In this document: piece after piece, positions 54,490 through 63,505 of the stretch
Layout of the letters: each line of letters begins with the position of its first letter
Position numbering within the stretch: position 1 is the first letter of the stretch
Assembly: GCF_014698475.1 (NCBI RefSeq)
Contig: NZ_JACJTB010000006.1
Location: forward strand, 122,908 to 186,907
Source: Nostoc spongiaeforme FACHB-130
GTDB lineage: Bacteria > Cyanobacteriota > Cyanobacteriia > Cyanobacteriales > Nostocaceae
Direction of reading: 5' to 3'
Length of the DNA: 64,000 bases
The notes under the pieces: model-generated
What the model was told of the DNA's origin: nothing
Databases searched by the model: none
What the model saw: the letters and a program-made list of their open reading frames with translations, nothing else
Made by a program: the position numbers and the translations under genes

Positions 54490-54517
54490 GTAGAGACGTT
54501 GTATACAACGTCTCTAC
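54490..54517. repeat. Perfect 28-base palindromic repeat
   Basis: GTAGAGACGTTGTA (54490-54503) and its exact complement TACAACGTCTCTAC form a self-complementary 28-mer, in the convergent gap between the OB/nuclease gene and the DUF445 gene. The GTAGAGACGTTG palindrome is, from general knowledge, a frequent dispersed repeat in filamentous cyanobacteria. It could also serve as a bidirectional terminator. Confidence 0.85.
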
Positions 54518-54593
54518 GTTGAATGTGAAGCTCTAGATCCTTGGCGGTTCGCTGCTTAAGATTCTGTGCATCTTCATACAGAATTAGTATGAT

Positions 54594-55919
54594 TTACTGC
54601 TGACTCAAGATTAAAAATGCTGTTTGGCATAACCCGACTATAAAACCCAAAACTCCACCTAAAGTTACGATCGCCTGTAATTCATTTTTGACGATTCCTT
54701 CGATTGCTGCTTCTAAATCAGCCGGAGAAGTTGACTTTACACGGTCAATAATTACTTGGTCGATGGACAAAATTGGAATGACTTGCGCCACAATAGCTTC
54801 TAAATCTTTTTCTAAATAACGTTCTAAAATCAAAGCTAATTCTAAGCTGACCACTTCTAAAGAAGAATTGACTACAGGTGAAGCACTCAAGCGATTCAGC
54901 AATAATGTAGCGATATTTTCCCAATTTACAGAATCGGTGAATCCTTGTAGTAAGTCACCACCAGTACTTTGAATATATTGGCGGACTGTTTCGCGGGTGG
55001 TTTTGCGTAACTGTCTGACTGTCCCAATGGGCAAATTTTGTAATGATAAATTTTGCAGGATTTTTTTCAGGCGATCGCGCACTTGCAAATCTTGGGTTAA
55101 TTCTTGCAACCGCGCATTTGTGGCTTCTTTTTCATCCAGACAAAAAGTTCGCAGTCTGGTAAGGGTGTTGCGTAAGCCGAACAAATTCGCTACTACCCAA
55201 TAAGTACCGCTAGTTTTTTCTCGAAAGCTTTCATCAATAATTTGAATTGTGCGATCGGTTAAAAAATCAACTATCGCCTGACGCAAAACATCAGGAGGTA
55301 AAACTGTCTGCAATAACCAATCAGCTAATCTTGTAGCTTGTTCATCAGTTAATTGTAAATCTAGCAGGACTTGATCAAAAATTTGATTGATTTGCGCTTC
55401 TAAAAAGTCTTCTCTTCTGGCTAAAACTTTTAACAAGCGTGGCAAGGATTCGCCTAACAAATCACGCAAAATTCCGGCAACTATTTTGGCACTTTTTTGG
55501 TCTTTATCTGCTTTAATTTGTTCAATTGCTAACCGTAATAACCATAGAATTGCCCCTTGGACTCGCTCTGTTTGCAACAAGCGCCGCGCCAGATTTTGTA
55601 ATTCTTCTGGCGTGAGCAGCGAACCCATGATGGTATTAGAAATATTTTTCGCCAACCGCTCCTGGTTGCGAGGAATCAAACCGGGAGTAAAAGGCACTCG
55701 TCGTCCACCGATGTAAATTGCTCGGTAGGGACGAAATAACATTTTGATGGCTATATCATTTGTGAAATAGCCAATTACCCCACCTAATATGGGGGGAGAT
55801 ACATAAAGCCAAAGATGAGACCAATCCACAGGATTTTGGACTTGCCAATTTTGAATTTGGAAATTTAGACTCGGATATTGATTTCTCAAAGACTTCTGCT
55901 TCTTTGCCAGCAGAGCCAA
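54594..55919 (-). CDS. DUF445 family membrane protein
   Basis: The 441-residue protein starts with a membrane helix containing [20 protein letters not shown], followed by [20 protein letters not shown] and [20 protein letters not shown], the DUF445/YheB signature. A long helical middle with repeated [15 protein letters not shown] segments leads to a C-terminal helix ([20 protein letters not shown]). The function of DUF445 proteins is not known. It starts 16 bases after menG stops upstream on the same strand, suggesting cotranscription. Confidence 0.88.
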   Translation of the reverse strand: MALLAKKQKSLRNQYPSLNFQIQNWQVQNPVDWSHLWLYVSPPILGGVIGYFTNDIAIKMLFRPYRAIYIGGRRVPFTPGLIPRNQERLAKNISNTIMGSLLTPEELQNLARRLLQTERVQGAILWLLRLAIEQIKADKDQKSAKIVAGILRDLLGESLPRLLKVLARREDFLEAQINQIFDQVLLDLQLTDEQATRLADWLLQTVLPPDVLRQAIVDFLTDRTIQIIDESFREKTSGTYWVVANLFGLRNTLTRLRTFCLDEKEATNARLQELTQDLQVRDRLKKILQNLSLQNLPIGTVRQLRKTTRETVRQYIQSTGGDLLQGFTDSVNWENIATLLLNRLSASPVVNSSLEVVSLELALILERYLEKDLEAIVAQVIPILSIDQVIIDRVKSTSPADLEAAIEGIVKNELQAIVTLGGVLGFIVGLCQTAFLILSQQ

Positions 55920-55935
55920 TCAAAAACCTCAAATC

Positions 55936-56634
55936 TCAAATCTCAGATTTACCAACTACCAACACTCCCATCATACCGTTCACAATGGGGTAATGTGTAA
56001 CCGATGCAAAACCAGCTTGTCGGGCTAATTCCATCTGCACGTCTCCGGTAGGAAAGCGATCTAAGCTGGGACTGATGTAGGCATACTGTTCTTTTAAGCC
56101 CAGACTTTCAGCCATTGGTACAACTATAGAATTTAAGTACCATTGTTGAAACACCCTTAATTGCTGGTTGTTTGGGCGATGAAAGTCTAAAATTGCCGCC
56201 TTTCCACCGGGCTTAAGAACGCGGTGAATTTCTCTGAGGCTTTGGGGAATATCTGTAACATTTCTTAACCCATATCCCATTGTCGCCGCATCAAATTGGT
56301 TGTTCGCAAAAGGCAAATTGAGAACATCAGCTTCTACCCAAGTGATGGCGGGTTGGGGGTATTGTTGTTGAGAGCGTTCTTGAGCAGTGGCGAGTAGCTT
56401 GGGTGAAAAATCCACACCATAGACATGTCCTGTATTACCTACACGCCGTGCTAAACGCAACGCTAAATCACCACTCCCACAACACAAATCAATACAAGTG
56501 TCTCCGGGTTTAGCGCCACTCCATTTAATCGCCATTTCTTTCCATATCCGGTGTTGTCCCAAACTCAACCAGTTATTTAGCTGGTCATATACGGGAGCAA
56601 TACTGTCAAAAATGGCGCGAATTTCTTGATTCAT
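55936..56634 (-). CDS. menG: Demethylphylloquinone/menaquinone methyltransferase (UbiE/MenG)
   Basis: Adds the methyl group in the last step of phylloquinone synthesis, the electron carrier of photosystem I. The 232-residue class I SAM methyltransferase has the FDSIAPVYDQLNNWLSLGQH N-terminus typical of UbiE, motif I TCIDLCCGSGDLALRLA, VEADVLNLPFANNQFDAATM and YGLRNVTDIPQSLREIHRVL with the GKAAILDF post motif. The C-terminus GMMGVLVVGKSEI is intact. An STRR array lies directly upstream of the ATG. Confidence 0.94.
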   Translation of the reverse strand: MNQEIRAIFDSIAPVYDQLNNWLSLGQHRIWKEMAIKWSGAKPGDTCIDLCCGSGDLALRLARRVGNTGHVYGVDFSPKLLATAQERSQQQYPQPAITWVEADVLNLPFANNQFDAATMGYGLRNVTDIPQSLREIHRVLKPGGKAAILDFHRPNNQQLRVFQQWYLNSIVVPMAESLGLKEQYAYISPSLDRFPTGDVQMELARQAGFASVTHYPIVNGMMGVLVVGKSEI

Positions 56635-56703
56635 TGGTCATTAGTCATTGGTCATTAGTCATTAGTTATTAGCCAATGACCAAAGACAAAGGACAAATGA
56701 CTA
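56635..56703 (-). repeat. STRR array upstream of menG
   Basis: Heptamers of TCATTAG/TCATTGG type (56635-56672) are followed by AATGACC, AAGACAA, AGGACAA units up to 56701. It occupies the whole gap between the response regulator stop and the menG start and would lie in the menG leader. Unlike the plus-strand arrays at rplF, truA and rplM, it does not give menG an AAGGA site. Confidence 0.75.
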
Positions 56704-56707
56704 ATAA

Positions 56708-57664
56708 CTACAGAGTTCCTTGATAGCAGCGACTACTAGTCAGAGCGATCGCTACTAGTTGAGCTGATAAATTAATCAGGTTAAGTTCATCTTCTCGCAA
56801 AGAGCAAGGTTGTTGCCATTGGAGTGACAACACACCTAACATATCATTCCGGTAGGTAATTGGGATAACTAAATGTGCTTGCACACCAGTTTCTTGATAG
56901 TGGGATACACCAGCGAGTTTCGGATCTTTAGCGACATTTAAGGCGACTTGGACTTTGCCAGTGGCGATCGCTTCGCTTACCAAGGGGTCTTTGTCTAGCC
57001 AGTTGAGAGTAGTACCAACACGGCTATGAGAACCAGAAACGCCTGCTAATTGATTCCCTTCTACTAACTGCAAAATACAGCCATCAGTGGTAAAACTATC
57101 ACTAAAGGCTGTAGCAATGGGTTTGAGAATGGATTCTAAAGTATCTGCGGCTTGGGTAACTTGCACTAACACAGACAATAACGCCATTTGAGCATTAGCG
57201 CGGCGTAATTCTTCTGTGCGTTGCTTTAACAAATCATAGGTTTCTGCGGCTCTTTGGACGACCGCTTTGAGTTCGCCAGGGTCCCAAGGCTTGGTGATGT
57301 ATTTATAGACTTGTCCAGCGTTGATGGCTTCTACCAAGTCTTCAATATCAGTAAAGCCCGTCAGAATAATCCTAACTGTATCGGGAAACTGCGGCACAGT
57401 TTTGCTCAGAAACTCTGTACCCTTCATTTCTGGCATTCTTTGGTCAGAGATAATGACTGCCACTTCTCCTTCTGCTGCCAAAACTTCTAGGGCATTGATA
57501 CCGCTATCAGCTTTTAAAACGTGAAAATCGCGCCGAAAAGTCCGATAGAGTAAATCGAGATTATCTGGCTCATCATCCACTACTAATATTTTGAGTTTTT
57601 TCGCTCTTTCTAAAGTAGCTGTTTGCCGACGACTTGTATTTAATTCCTGCGTGGGATTATCCAT
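56708..57664 (-). CDS. Response regulator with GAF domain (REC-GAF)
   Basis: The 318-residue protein has a receiver at about residues 24-140 (KILVVDDEPDNLDLLYRTFR, phosphoacceptor D74 in VAVIISDQRMPEMKGTEFLS, VRIILTGFTD and YKYITKPWDPGELK). A coiled segment follows, then a GAF domain at about 170-315 (ATAFSDSFTTDGCILQLVEG, LVIPITYRNDMLGVLSLQWQ, LNLINLSAQLVAIAL). There is no output effector, so it probably passes signals by protein interaction. The QRMPEMKG and TGFTD patterns are typical of RpfG/HrpG-like receivers. No kinase is adjacent. Confidence 0.92.
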   Translation of the reverse strand: MDNPTQELNTSRRQTATLERAKKLKILVVDDEPDNLDLLYRTFRRDFHVLKADSGINALEVLAAEGEVAVIISDQRMPEMKGTEFLSKTVPQFPDTVRIILTGFTDIEDLVEAINAGQVYKYITKPWDPGELKAVVQRAAETYDLLKQRTEELRRANAQMALLSVLVQVTQAADTLESILKPIATAFSDSFTTDGCILQLVEGNQLAGVSGSHSRVGTTLNWLDKDPLVSEAIATGKVQVALNVAKDPKLAGVSHYQETGVQAHLVIPITYRNDMLGVLSLQWQQPCSLREDELNLINLSAQLVAIALTSSRCYQGTL

Positions 57665-57906
57665 GAGATAATTCCTGTAAATAATTCACTATAGTGTTAT
57701 ATTCCACACCAAGCTTAGTTGATAGATGGTGCGTCAGCCTTGCGTGAAGGTACTGATCAGTTCTAATCCAGAACTTGCGTGTACTATTGATAACCTATAA
57801 TTTTGTTTGGTGCTAGAGTGAGAGATAGTCCGCTATTAAAGATTAGAATAAGACTTGCCGATCAGTTATCGGTAGTTATCTCTAATTCAAGTTGCTCCTC
57901 CCAATT

Positions 57907-58998
57907 ATGACTGACTTACCACTCAACGCCCCAAACTCTGACACCTCTGGAAATGACAACGCCCAGGAGTTACTGCGTCAGCTCAGGCAAAAGCAAGGTA
58001 ATTGGGTAGAATGGGGACTTGCGATCGCCACTCTGCAAAAGTCTGGCTATAATCAGCAAGAAATTTTTGAAGCAACTGGATTTGAGCCAATTCAACAAAA
58101 TCAAGTCGTGGTTGGCGCTCAAGTTTATAATTCTATAGAAAAAGTCGGGGCATCAGAAGCAGCGCGATCGCACTACAGTACAAGAGGTAGTGATGTTTTA
58201 TATGAACTACGCTTGCTTTCCCAAGAAGAACGCGCAGCAGCAGCAGAATTAGCGTTTATACATAAACTGGATGTTGATGGGGCGAGAGAAATAGCCAAGG
58301 CCATTAAAGATTATTCTTGGTTACGCAATTTACCCGAAGGATTTTCGGCGTATGCGGGGGATGCGGTAGCTTACCAAGCTTGGAAATTAGCTAGGCAAAA
58401 TTCTGATTTGACAGAGCGATCGCGTTTAATAGCTAAAGGATTGCGTTTTGCTCACACAGATTCCGCGAGAAAGCAACTAGAGCAACTGTTGGTTGATTTT
58501 ACCGTTGTACCCAAGCGTCCGGCTCCCTTGCTGCCATTTTACCGCTTTGACTCTGAAGATGAACTACCACGGATTTTAGCGGTGGTGGGAAAATTGCCCT
58601 TAACACCCCAAGATTTGCAAGCTGTACCTTTAATTACAGCGAGTGAACCATTCCAAATAGTCAAGTTTGCTGGCGAACAAGCTTGGGTTCCGTTACCGGG
58701 TTGGCAAGCCTTGTTAAATGCCGAAGATCCAGTAGTGATATTAGCAGATAGCGATCGCCTCCCCAATCAAGCCCAAACACAAAACAGACGAGAAGAAGTA
58801 CTCATAGTTGTTGATCGCGCTCAAAGACAATGGGATAATTCCAGCTATTTTGTGATTGATAATAACGGGAATTTAGATATTCAATGGTTAGAAACAGAAC
58901 CAGAGATTTCGATTTTGGGCAAGGTAATTGTCATTGTGCGTCCAAAGAAAATTTTGGACGAGGAAGTAACTAAAGAGCCTTGGTTAATTGACGAATAA
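57907..58998 (+). CDS. raf1: RuBisCO accumulation factor 1
   Basis: Raf1 is a dimeric chaperone that brackets RbcL dimers during Rubisco assembly. The 363-residue product has the helical N-terminal domain (QELLRQLRQKQGNWVEWGLA, KSGYNQQEIFEATGFEPIQQ, DVLYELRLLSQEERAAAAEL, DGAREIAKAIKDYSWLRNLP) and a beta C-terminal domain from about residue 205 (APLLPFYRFDSEDELPRILA, ILADSDRLPNQAQTQNRREE). The frame is open to TTG 57892, but ATG 57907 is the natural start. rbcL, rbcX and rbcS are not in this window. Confidence 0.93.
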   Translation: MTDLPLNAPNSDTSGNDNAQELLRQLRQKQGNWVEWGLAIATLQKSGYNQQEIFEATGFEPIQQNQVVVGAQVYNSIEKVGASEAARSHYSTRGSDVLYELRLLSQEERAAAAELAFIHKLDVDGAREIAKAIKDYSWLRNLPEGFSAYAGDAVAYQAWKLARQNSDLTERSRLIAKGLRFAHTDSARKQLEQLLVDFTVVPKRPAPLLPFYRFDSEDELPRILAVVGKLPLTPQDLQAVPLITASEPFQIVKFAGEQAWVPLPGWQALLNAEDPVVILADSDRLPNQAQTQNRREEVLIVVDRAQRQWDNSSYFVIDNNGNLDIQWLETEPEISILGKVIVIVRPKKILDEEVTKEPWLIDE

Positions 58999-59084
58999 TC
59001 AACCCTTCAGACTAGAGCTAGAGGTCTGTGGCTAGACAAACAAAGCCTGCGCTTCGACCAGCTCAGTAACCACCTCCGCAGGCT

Positions 59085-59116
59085 AATTATATGCTTCTTC
59101 ATATCTATTTGATATG
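59085..59116 (+). repeat. Dispersed intergenic repeat, copy 2
   Basis: AATTATATGCTTCTTCATAT followed by CTATTTGATATG. It is preceded by an AAGCCTGCGC...CCGCAGGCT inverted repeat (about 59042-59084), so the full unit may be larger. It is similar to copy 1 (49351-49383) and to inverted copy 3 (63416-63448). Confidence 0.8.
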
Positions 59117-59171
59117 AGTAAACCTTCAATTGTAGTAGCGTGGCAAAGCTAATCAGTACATAGTAAGACTT

Positions 59172-60830
59172 TTAACTTCTGTCTCCTGCTATACAACGAT
59201 AAAGTTGATAGGGAATACCTATCCGATAATGTTGTGTCGGGTCGATATTACAAACTATTTGCCCAGAAGATAACTTAACTTGTGGTTGATAATCCCTTCT
59301 TCGCAAACCAGGGGCAACTATCCATAAGTTTAGCTGGGATGAATTGGGAATAGGTAATTGTGCAAGTTTTTGCCAAAAAGGAATTACAGGCGAGTTTTGA
59401 TTTATAAAAGCAAAGTTATCCGATTTATTTGCATTTCTTAACTGTTCTAAAGCTAAAGCAAAACTTAAGCCCAATGCTACATCTTGATAACTACCATATC
59501 CAGTAACTAGCATTGTGGGAATAGTTGGATCTAAATTCATATTTTGAGCTACCTTTTCCGGTAGAAAAGGCTTTTGGAAAGCGAAGTTATAAATTACAAA
59601 AATACAGCTAATAATACTAATAGTTAAGAAACCTGAGATTGATTTTCGACTTCTCTTGGTGTAATTAATCCCTGCTGATAATAAAGCACAAAAGCTGGAG
59701 TAATAAACAAAGTGATATCGGGGAACTACAGAAATATCCTTCTGGGAAATGTAAATAATAATTAAAAATTCTAAAACTACGCCAATAGTAAAAGTTAACA
59801 GGGTAATAGTTGAGATATTATTTTTATTATTAGATGATAAAAAATGTAATCCTTGAAAAACTTTCCGTCCTGTCCAAATAAAAAACAACACCATGATTAA
59901 AATACTAATAATTGCCACTGGTAGATGTTGATTTTCTACAGGGAAATTAATGAGCATCAAGACCCAGTTAATTAAAGTTTGATATAAGGGAGAAATATAG
60001 TTAGGGGTTGGTAACCAATTGGTTTCTGTACGCTGGGCATGATTTAAAACAACCAGTAACCAAGGAAGAAAACCAATGCCAATAGTAGTCAGAGAAATCA
60101 ATAAAAATAGCCAGATTTTTTTGATAATTACAATATGGAGTTGATATCGATAAGCTATAAATATTAAAGTAGCAATTTCTGAAATAAAAGCGAGAGCGAA
60201 AAAATAGTGGACGTAAAAGCCAAGAATATTCACAACTGTCCAAGATAACCAAACCCAAAACCGAAAACGCGATCGCTCAAATATATCTTGCTGAATTTTC
60301 ATCAATCCGAGTAACGACAAAGTAATCAGAAACATTGGTGCAGTATAGTGTCTCGCCTCTTGGGAAAGGTATACAGCAAAGGGAGAAGTCGCCATCACCA
60401 AAGCAGCGATAATTCCTGATGATTGAGAAAAAGCAATGCGATTTAGGTAATACATCACCGGGATTGTGGCGACACCAAATAAAACAGGTAGCGATCGCAA
60501 TTTTGTTACCCACTCTGTGCCTAAAGGAGTCATCCAACTTAACCACCGATACATCGCACAAAAAAATAAAGGCGGGTGGGTAGACTGTGTATCAACATTA
60601 ATGGCGATTTGTGAACAACTGACACCAGGATGAAAAGTGAAAATTTCCTGAACACGTTCTAAAGGAAATAAAACATCTAAAGGCAAATCATGATAATTTT
60701 TACCTAAACTAAAGATGGCTGTAATCACTTCATCCATCCACAAAGGTTTTAAATCTAAATGCCAAAAGCGCAAAATTGCACCCAGAGTGATCGCCCCAAC
60801 TAAACCGAAATAATGTCTATTATTAGTCAT
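59172..60830 (-). CDS. Membrane glycosyltransferase, GT39/ArnT-like
   Basis: The 552-residue protein has about ten membrane spans. GAILRFWHLDLKPLWMDEVI near residues 17-36 contains the luminal Asp-Glu characteristic of polyprenyl-phosphate-dependent GT-C enzymes, and THPPLFFCAMYRWLSWMTPL and TVLATIPVMYYLNRIAF-like segments follow. AVYLSQEARHYTAPMFLITL is also typical of the family. It probably transfers a sugar from a lipid carrier to an envelope acceptor; both are unknown. The C-terminal extracytoplasmic part (about 430-552) is family-variable. A repeat array lies upstream (60824-60858). Confidence 0.87.
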   Translation of the reverse strand: MTNNRHYFGLVGAITLGAILRFWHLDLKPLWMDEVITAIFSLGKNYHDLPLDVLFPLERVQEIFTFHPGVSCSQIAINVDTQSTHPPLFFCAMYRWLSWMTPLGTEWVTKLRSLPVLFGVATIPVMYYLNRIAFSQSSGIIAALVMATSPFAVYLSQEARHYTAPMFLITLSLLGLMKIQQDIFERSRFRFWVWLSWTVVNILGFYVHYFFALAFISEIATLIFIAYRYQLHIVIIKKIWLFLLISLTTIGIGFLPWLLVVLNHAQRTETNWLPTPNYISPLYQTLINWVLMLINFPVENQHLPVAIISILIMVLFFIWTGRKVFQGLHFLSSNNKNNISTITLLTFTIGVVLEFLIIIYISQKDISVVPRYHFVYYSSFCALLSAGINYTKRSRKSISGFLTISIISCIFVIYNFAFQKPFLPEKVAQNMNLDPTIPTMLVTGYGSYQDVALGLSFALALEQLRNANKSDNFAFINQNSPVIPFWQKLAQLPIPNSSQLNLWIVAPGLRRRDYQPQVKLSSGQIVCNIDPTQHYRIGIPYQLYRCIAGDRS

Positions 60831-60858
60831 TTGTTATTTATCATTGGTCATTGGTTAA
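60824..60858 (-). repeat. STRR array upstream of the GT39 gene
   Basis: TCATTTG/TTATTTA/TCATTGG units overlap the start codon region of the GT39 gene (ATG at 60828-60830). Same family of heptamers as elsewhere in the window. Confidence 0.65.
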
Positions 60859-60932
60859 AAGTAGGAAGCAGCAGGCCAAATAATTAAATTTCAGACTTCA
60901 TACTTGTTATTCTCTCAGCCTCGGATTGTGAT

Positions 60933-63395
60933 ATGTCAGATACCAACTTTACTGCTACTGTGCCTTTAGAATCTGCTCCATCGGAATTATCTCAGTCATC
61001 GCAGCAGGTTTTGTCTTTGCGCGAAAAAATATTGGCGATTCGTAACGGCTTACGCCAAGGACAACAACAGATGGCTGACTGGGAATCTGGGCCATTAGCG
61101 GTTTCTGCGGTTCCAGGTGCGGGGAAATCGACGGGCATGGCGGCGGCAGCAGCGATCGCAATTGCACGTCAGTATGAACGTTTAGCGCAATCACCTTCCT
61201 CGGTTCACCGTCAGTTAGTAGTTGTGACCTTTACTCGTTCTGCGGCTGCCAATATTAAAGCGAAAATTCGGAAATATTTACGTGACGATTTATCTTTACC
61301 TCAAACAGGTTTTGCGGTTTACACATTACATGGTTTGGCGCTGAATATAGCGAGTCGTTATCCTGATTTATCAGGTTTAGAGTTAGAAAATCTTACATTA
61401 ATTACCCCTAGTCAAAGTCATCGCTTAATTCGCACAGCCGTCGAACAATGGATTAATAATAATGCTGAAATATACTTCCGGTTACTGGAAGGACAACAAT
61501 TTGACGGTGAAGAAACAGAACGATTGCGTCGTCAATCTGTACTGCGAACTGAAGTTTTACCAGACTTAGCAACTACAGTCATTCACGAAGCCAAAAGTTC
61601 AGGAATATCGCCAGAACAACTACAAAATTGGAGTCACGAAACTTCAGATAATTACGCCATTCTAAGCATAGCGGCGGGATTATACGAACAATACCAAAAC
61701 TTAATGAGATCGCGCGACTTCATCGACTACGACGATATGATTCTCGCCGCCCTGCGCGTATTAGAAAATGACAGCGCCCGTCGCATTGAACAAAACCAAG
61801 TGTTCGCCGTTTTTGAAGACGAAGCCCAAGATTCTAGTCCTTTGCAAACTCGGTTGTTAGAGATTTTGGCGAGTGATGATGAGGACAGGGAGAAGGAGGA
61901 CAAGGGGATTTCTTTAAACTCCCAACTCCCAACTCCCAACTCCCCACTCAGCACTCCCCACTCAGCACTCAGCACTCAGCACTCAGCACTCAACCTCGTA
62001 AGAGTTGGTGATCCTAACCAAGCAATTAATTCCACGTTTACACCAGCCGATCCGATTTATTTTCGGCAATTTTGTGAAGAGTGCGATCGCGTGGCAAAAT
62101 TGGCAACGATGAATCAAGCTGGGCGCAGTACAAGAATTATTATTGCTGCGGCTAACTTTGCGCTGGAATGGGTGAATAGTTTTTATGGTGCGAAAAATCA
62201 AAAATCGTCACGTCTCCCGGCTGCTTCTCCCTTCCGCCAACAGATAATTTACCCAGTGAATACGAATGATCCGCAAAAAAATGCTAACCCAGCAGCAGAG
62301 GGTAAAGGACTGGAACTATACACACCGCGAGATATTCATCACACAGTCGAACTGCTGGGTAAAAGAGTAGTGGAGTTATTCACGCCAGACCCAAGTAATA
62401 CCCGTGCGGCCGTGTTAGTCAGAGAAAATCGCCAAGGTCGATGGTTAGCAGAAATGTTAGCACCTTTATGTAAAAAGCATAATATTACACTTTACGATGT
62501 GGGTGAGCGCGATCGCCGTTCTCATGTACCGCAAGAAATTTTGGCATTATTGCAATTTTGCGATCGACCCCACTCCCCAGATTACCTGAAAGCTGCCTTA
62601 GAAGTACTGGTACAACGGCAATTAATTCCCACCCAAGACCTCAACGCCCTCGCTAGTTTACCAGAAGAATTTTTATACCCAGGCCCCTTAGCTGCACCCC
62701 AAGCTGAACCAATCGTAAAAGCGGCTCATCTTTGTCGTAGTTTACTCCGCGCTCGTTTGGAATTACCGCTTTATCAATTAATTTCCTTTCTCGCTTTAGC
62801 ATTGAATTATGACCAAGCAGAATTGGCGACTGCTGACAAACTTGCAGAACGAGTCAATCAGCAAATATCTGGCGGTAGTTCAATGGGTGCAATGCTGTCA
62901 GCTTTAAGCGAAATTGTCAATTCCGAACGCTTTGAACCTGTGGAAACTGAAGATTTAGAAGCACATTACACCCGTCCGAATCAACTCACCATTATTACTA
63001 TGCACAAAGCCAAAGGGTTAGATTGGGACTATGTTTTCATTCCCTTTCTACACGAAAACTTGATTCCAGGTAAATCTTGGGTTCCACCGCAAAGCCAGTT
63101 TTTAGGAGACTTCACCTTATCAGAAGTCGCCCGTGCCCAAATTCGCGCCGCCCTCCACGGAGAATTGGGTATACCTGATGTCAGCCAAGCTTGGGAACAA
63201 GCCAAACACTTAAAAACCGCGGAAGAATATCGTTTACTTTATGTGGCGATGACACGCGCCAAGCGTCTTTTATGGATGTCTGCGGCGAAAAAAGCACCCT
63301 TCACTTGGAGTAAAACAGAGAATTTACAAGAACAAGCACCTTGTCCTGTATTTCCAGCATTAAAACGTCAGTTTTCTGAGTCAGTTGAGATGTGA
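60933..63395 (+). CDS. UvrD/PcrA-like superfamily 1 helicase
   Basis: ATP-driven DNA helicase or nuclease-less UvrD relative. Motif I (Walker A) is SAVPGAGKSTGMAAAAA; motif Ia VVVTFTRSAAANIKAKI; motif II DEAQDSS; motif III VRVGDPNQAINSTF; motif IV region AAVLVRENRQGRWLAEML; motif V TMHKAKGLDWDYVFIP; and motif VI YVAMTRAKRLLWMS. All appear intact. About 40 low-complexity residues sit between motifs II and III where UvrD has about 5, encoded in part by a heptamer repeat (see separate entry). Length is 820 residues. The biological role (repair, recombination or other) cannot be told. Confidence 0.92.
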   Translation: MSDTNFTATVPLESAPSELSQSSQQVLSLREKILAIRNGLRQGQQQMADWESGPLAVSAVPGAGKSTGMAAAAAIAIARQYERLAQSPSSVHRQLVVVTFTRSAAANIKAKIRKYLRDDLSLPQTGFAVYTLHGLALNIASRYPDLSGLELENLTLITPSQSHRLIRTAVEQWINNNAEIYFRLLEGQQFDGEETERLRRQSVLRTEVLPDLATTVIHEAKSSGISPEQLQNWSHETSDNYAILSIAAGLYEQYQNLMRSRDFIDYDDMILAALRVLENDSARRIEQNQVFAVFEDEAQDSSPLQTRLLEILASDDEDREKEDKGISLNSQLPTPNSPLSTPHSALSTQHSALNLVRVGDPNQAINSTFTPADPIYFRQFCEECDRVAKLATMNQAGRSTRIIIAAANFALEWVNSFYGAKNQKSSRLPAASPFRQQIIYPVNTNDPQKNANPAAEGKGLELYTPRDIHHTVELLGKRVVELFTPDPSNTRAAVLVRENRQGRWLAEMLAPLCKKHNITLYDVGERDRRSHVPQEILALLQFCDRPHSPDYLKAALEVLVQRQLIPTQDLNALASLPEEFLYPGPLAAPQAEPIVKAAHLCRSLLRARLELPLYQLISFLALALNYDQAELATADKLAERVNQQISGGSSMGAMLSALSEIVNSERFEPVETEDLEAHYTRPNQLTIITMHKAKGLDWDYVFIPFLHENLIPGKSWVPPQSQFLGDFTLSEVARAQIRAALHGELGIPDVSQAWEQAKHLKTAEEYRLLYVAMTRAKRLLWMSAAKKAPFTWSKTENLQEQAPCPVFPALKRQFSESVEM
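61921..61990 (+). repeat. Heptamer array translated within the helicase gene
   Basis: Ten consecutive 7-mers: CCCAACT three times, CCCCACT, CAGCACT, CCCCACT, then CAGCACT four times. The gene reads through, giving SQLPTPNSPLSTPHSALSTQ then HSALN. It is preceded by a second short-repeat type (GGACAGGGAGAAGGAGGACA, 61882-61901). The pattern is the same class as the intergenic STRR but inside a coding region between helicase motifs II and III. Confidence 0.9.
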
Positions 63396-63415
63396 TTTCT
63401 TGATAATTTAACGCC

Positions 63416-63448
63416 TTATACCAAATCGACATGAAGAAGCATATAATA
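63416..63448 (-). repeat. Dispersed intergenic repeat, copy 3 (inverted)
   Basis: TTATACCAAATCGACATGAA followed by GAAGCATATAATA, the reverse complement of copies 1 and 2, followed by AGCCTGT as the counterpart of the AGGCT that precedes copy 2. It begins 20 bases after the helicase stop. Confidence 0.8.
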
Positions 63449-63505
63449 GCCTGTGAAGGTAGTCAGTGAGCTTGTTCTGAGCGTAGCCGTTCGCGCAGCG
63501 TTTCC

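Noticed and set aside
54442..54593. Small RNA gene at the 54490 palindrome
   Set aside because: The palindrome is a dispersed repeat type between convergent genes; no promoter-like sequence is visible.
61921..61990. Possible CRISPR array
   Set aside because: The repeats are contiguous 7-mers without unique spacers and lie within an open helicase frame; this is a short tandem repeat array.
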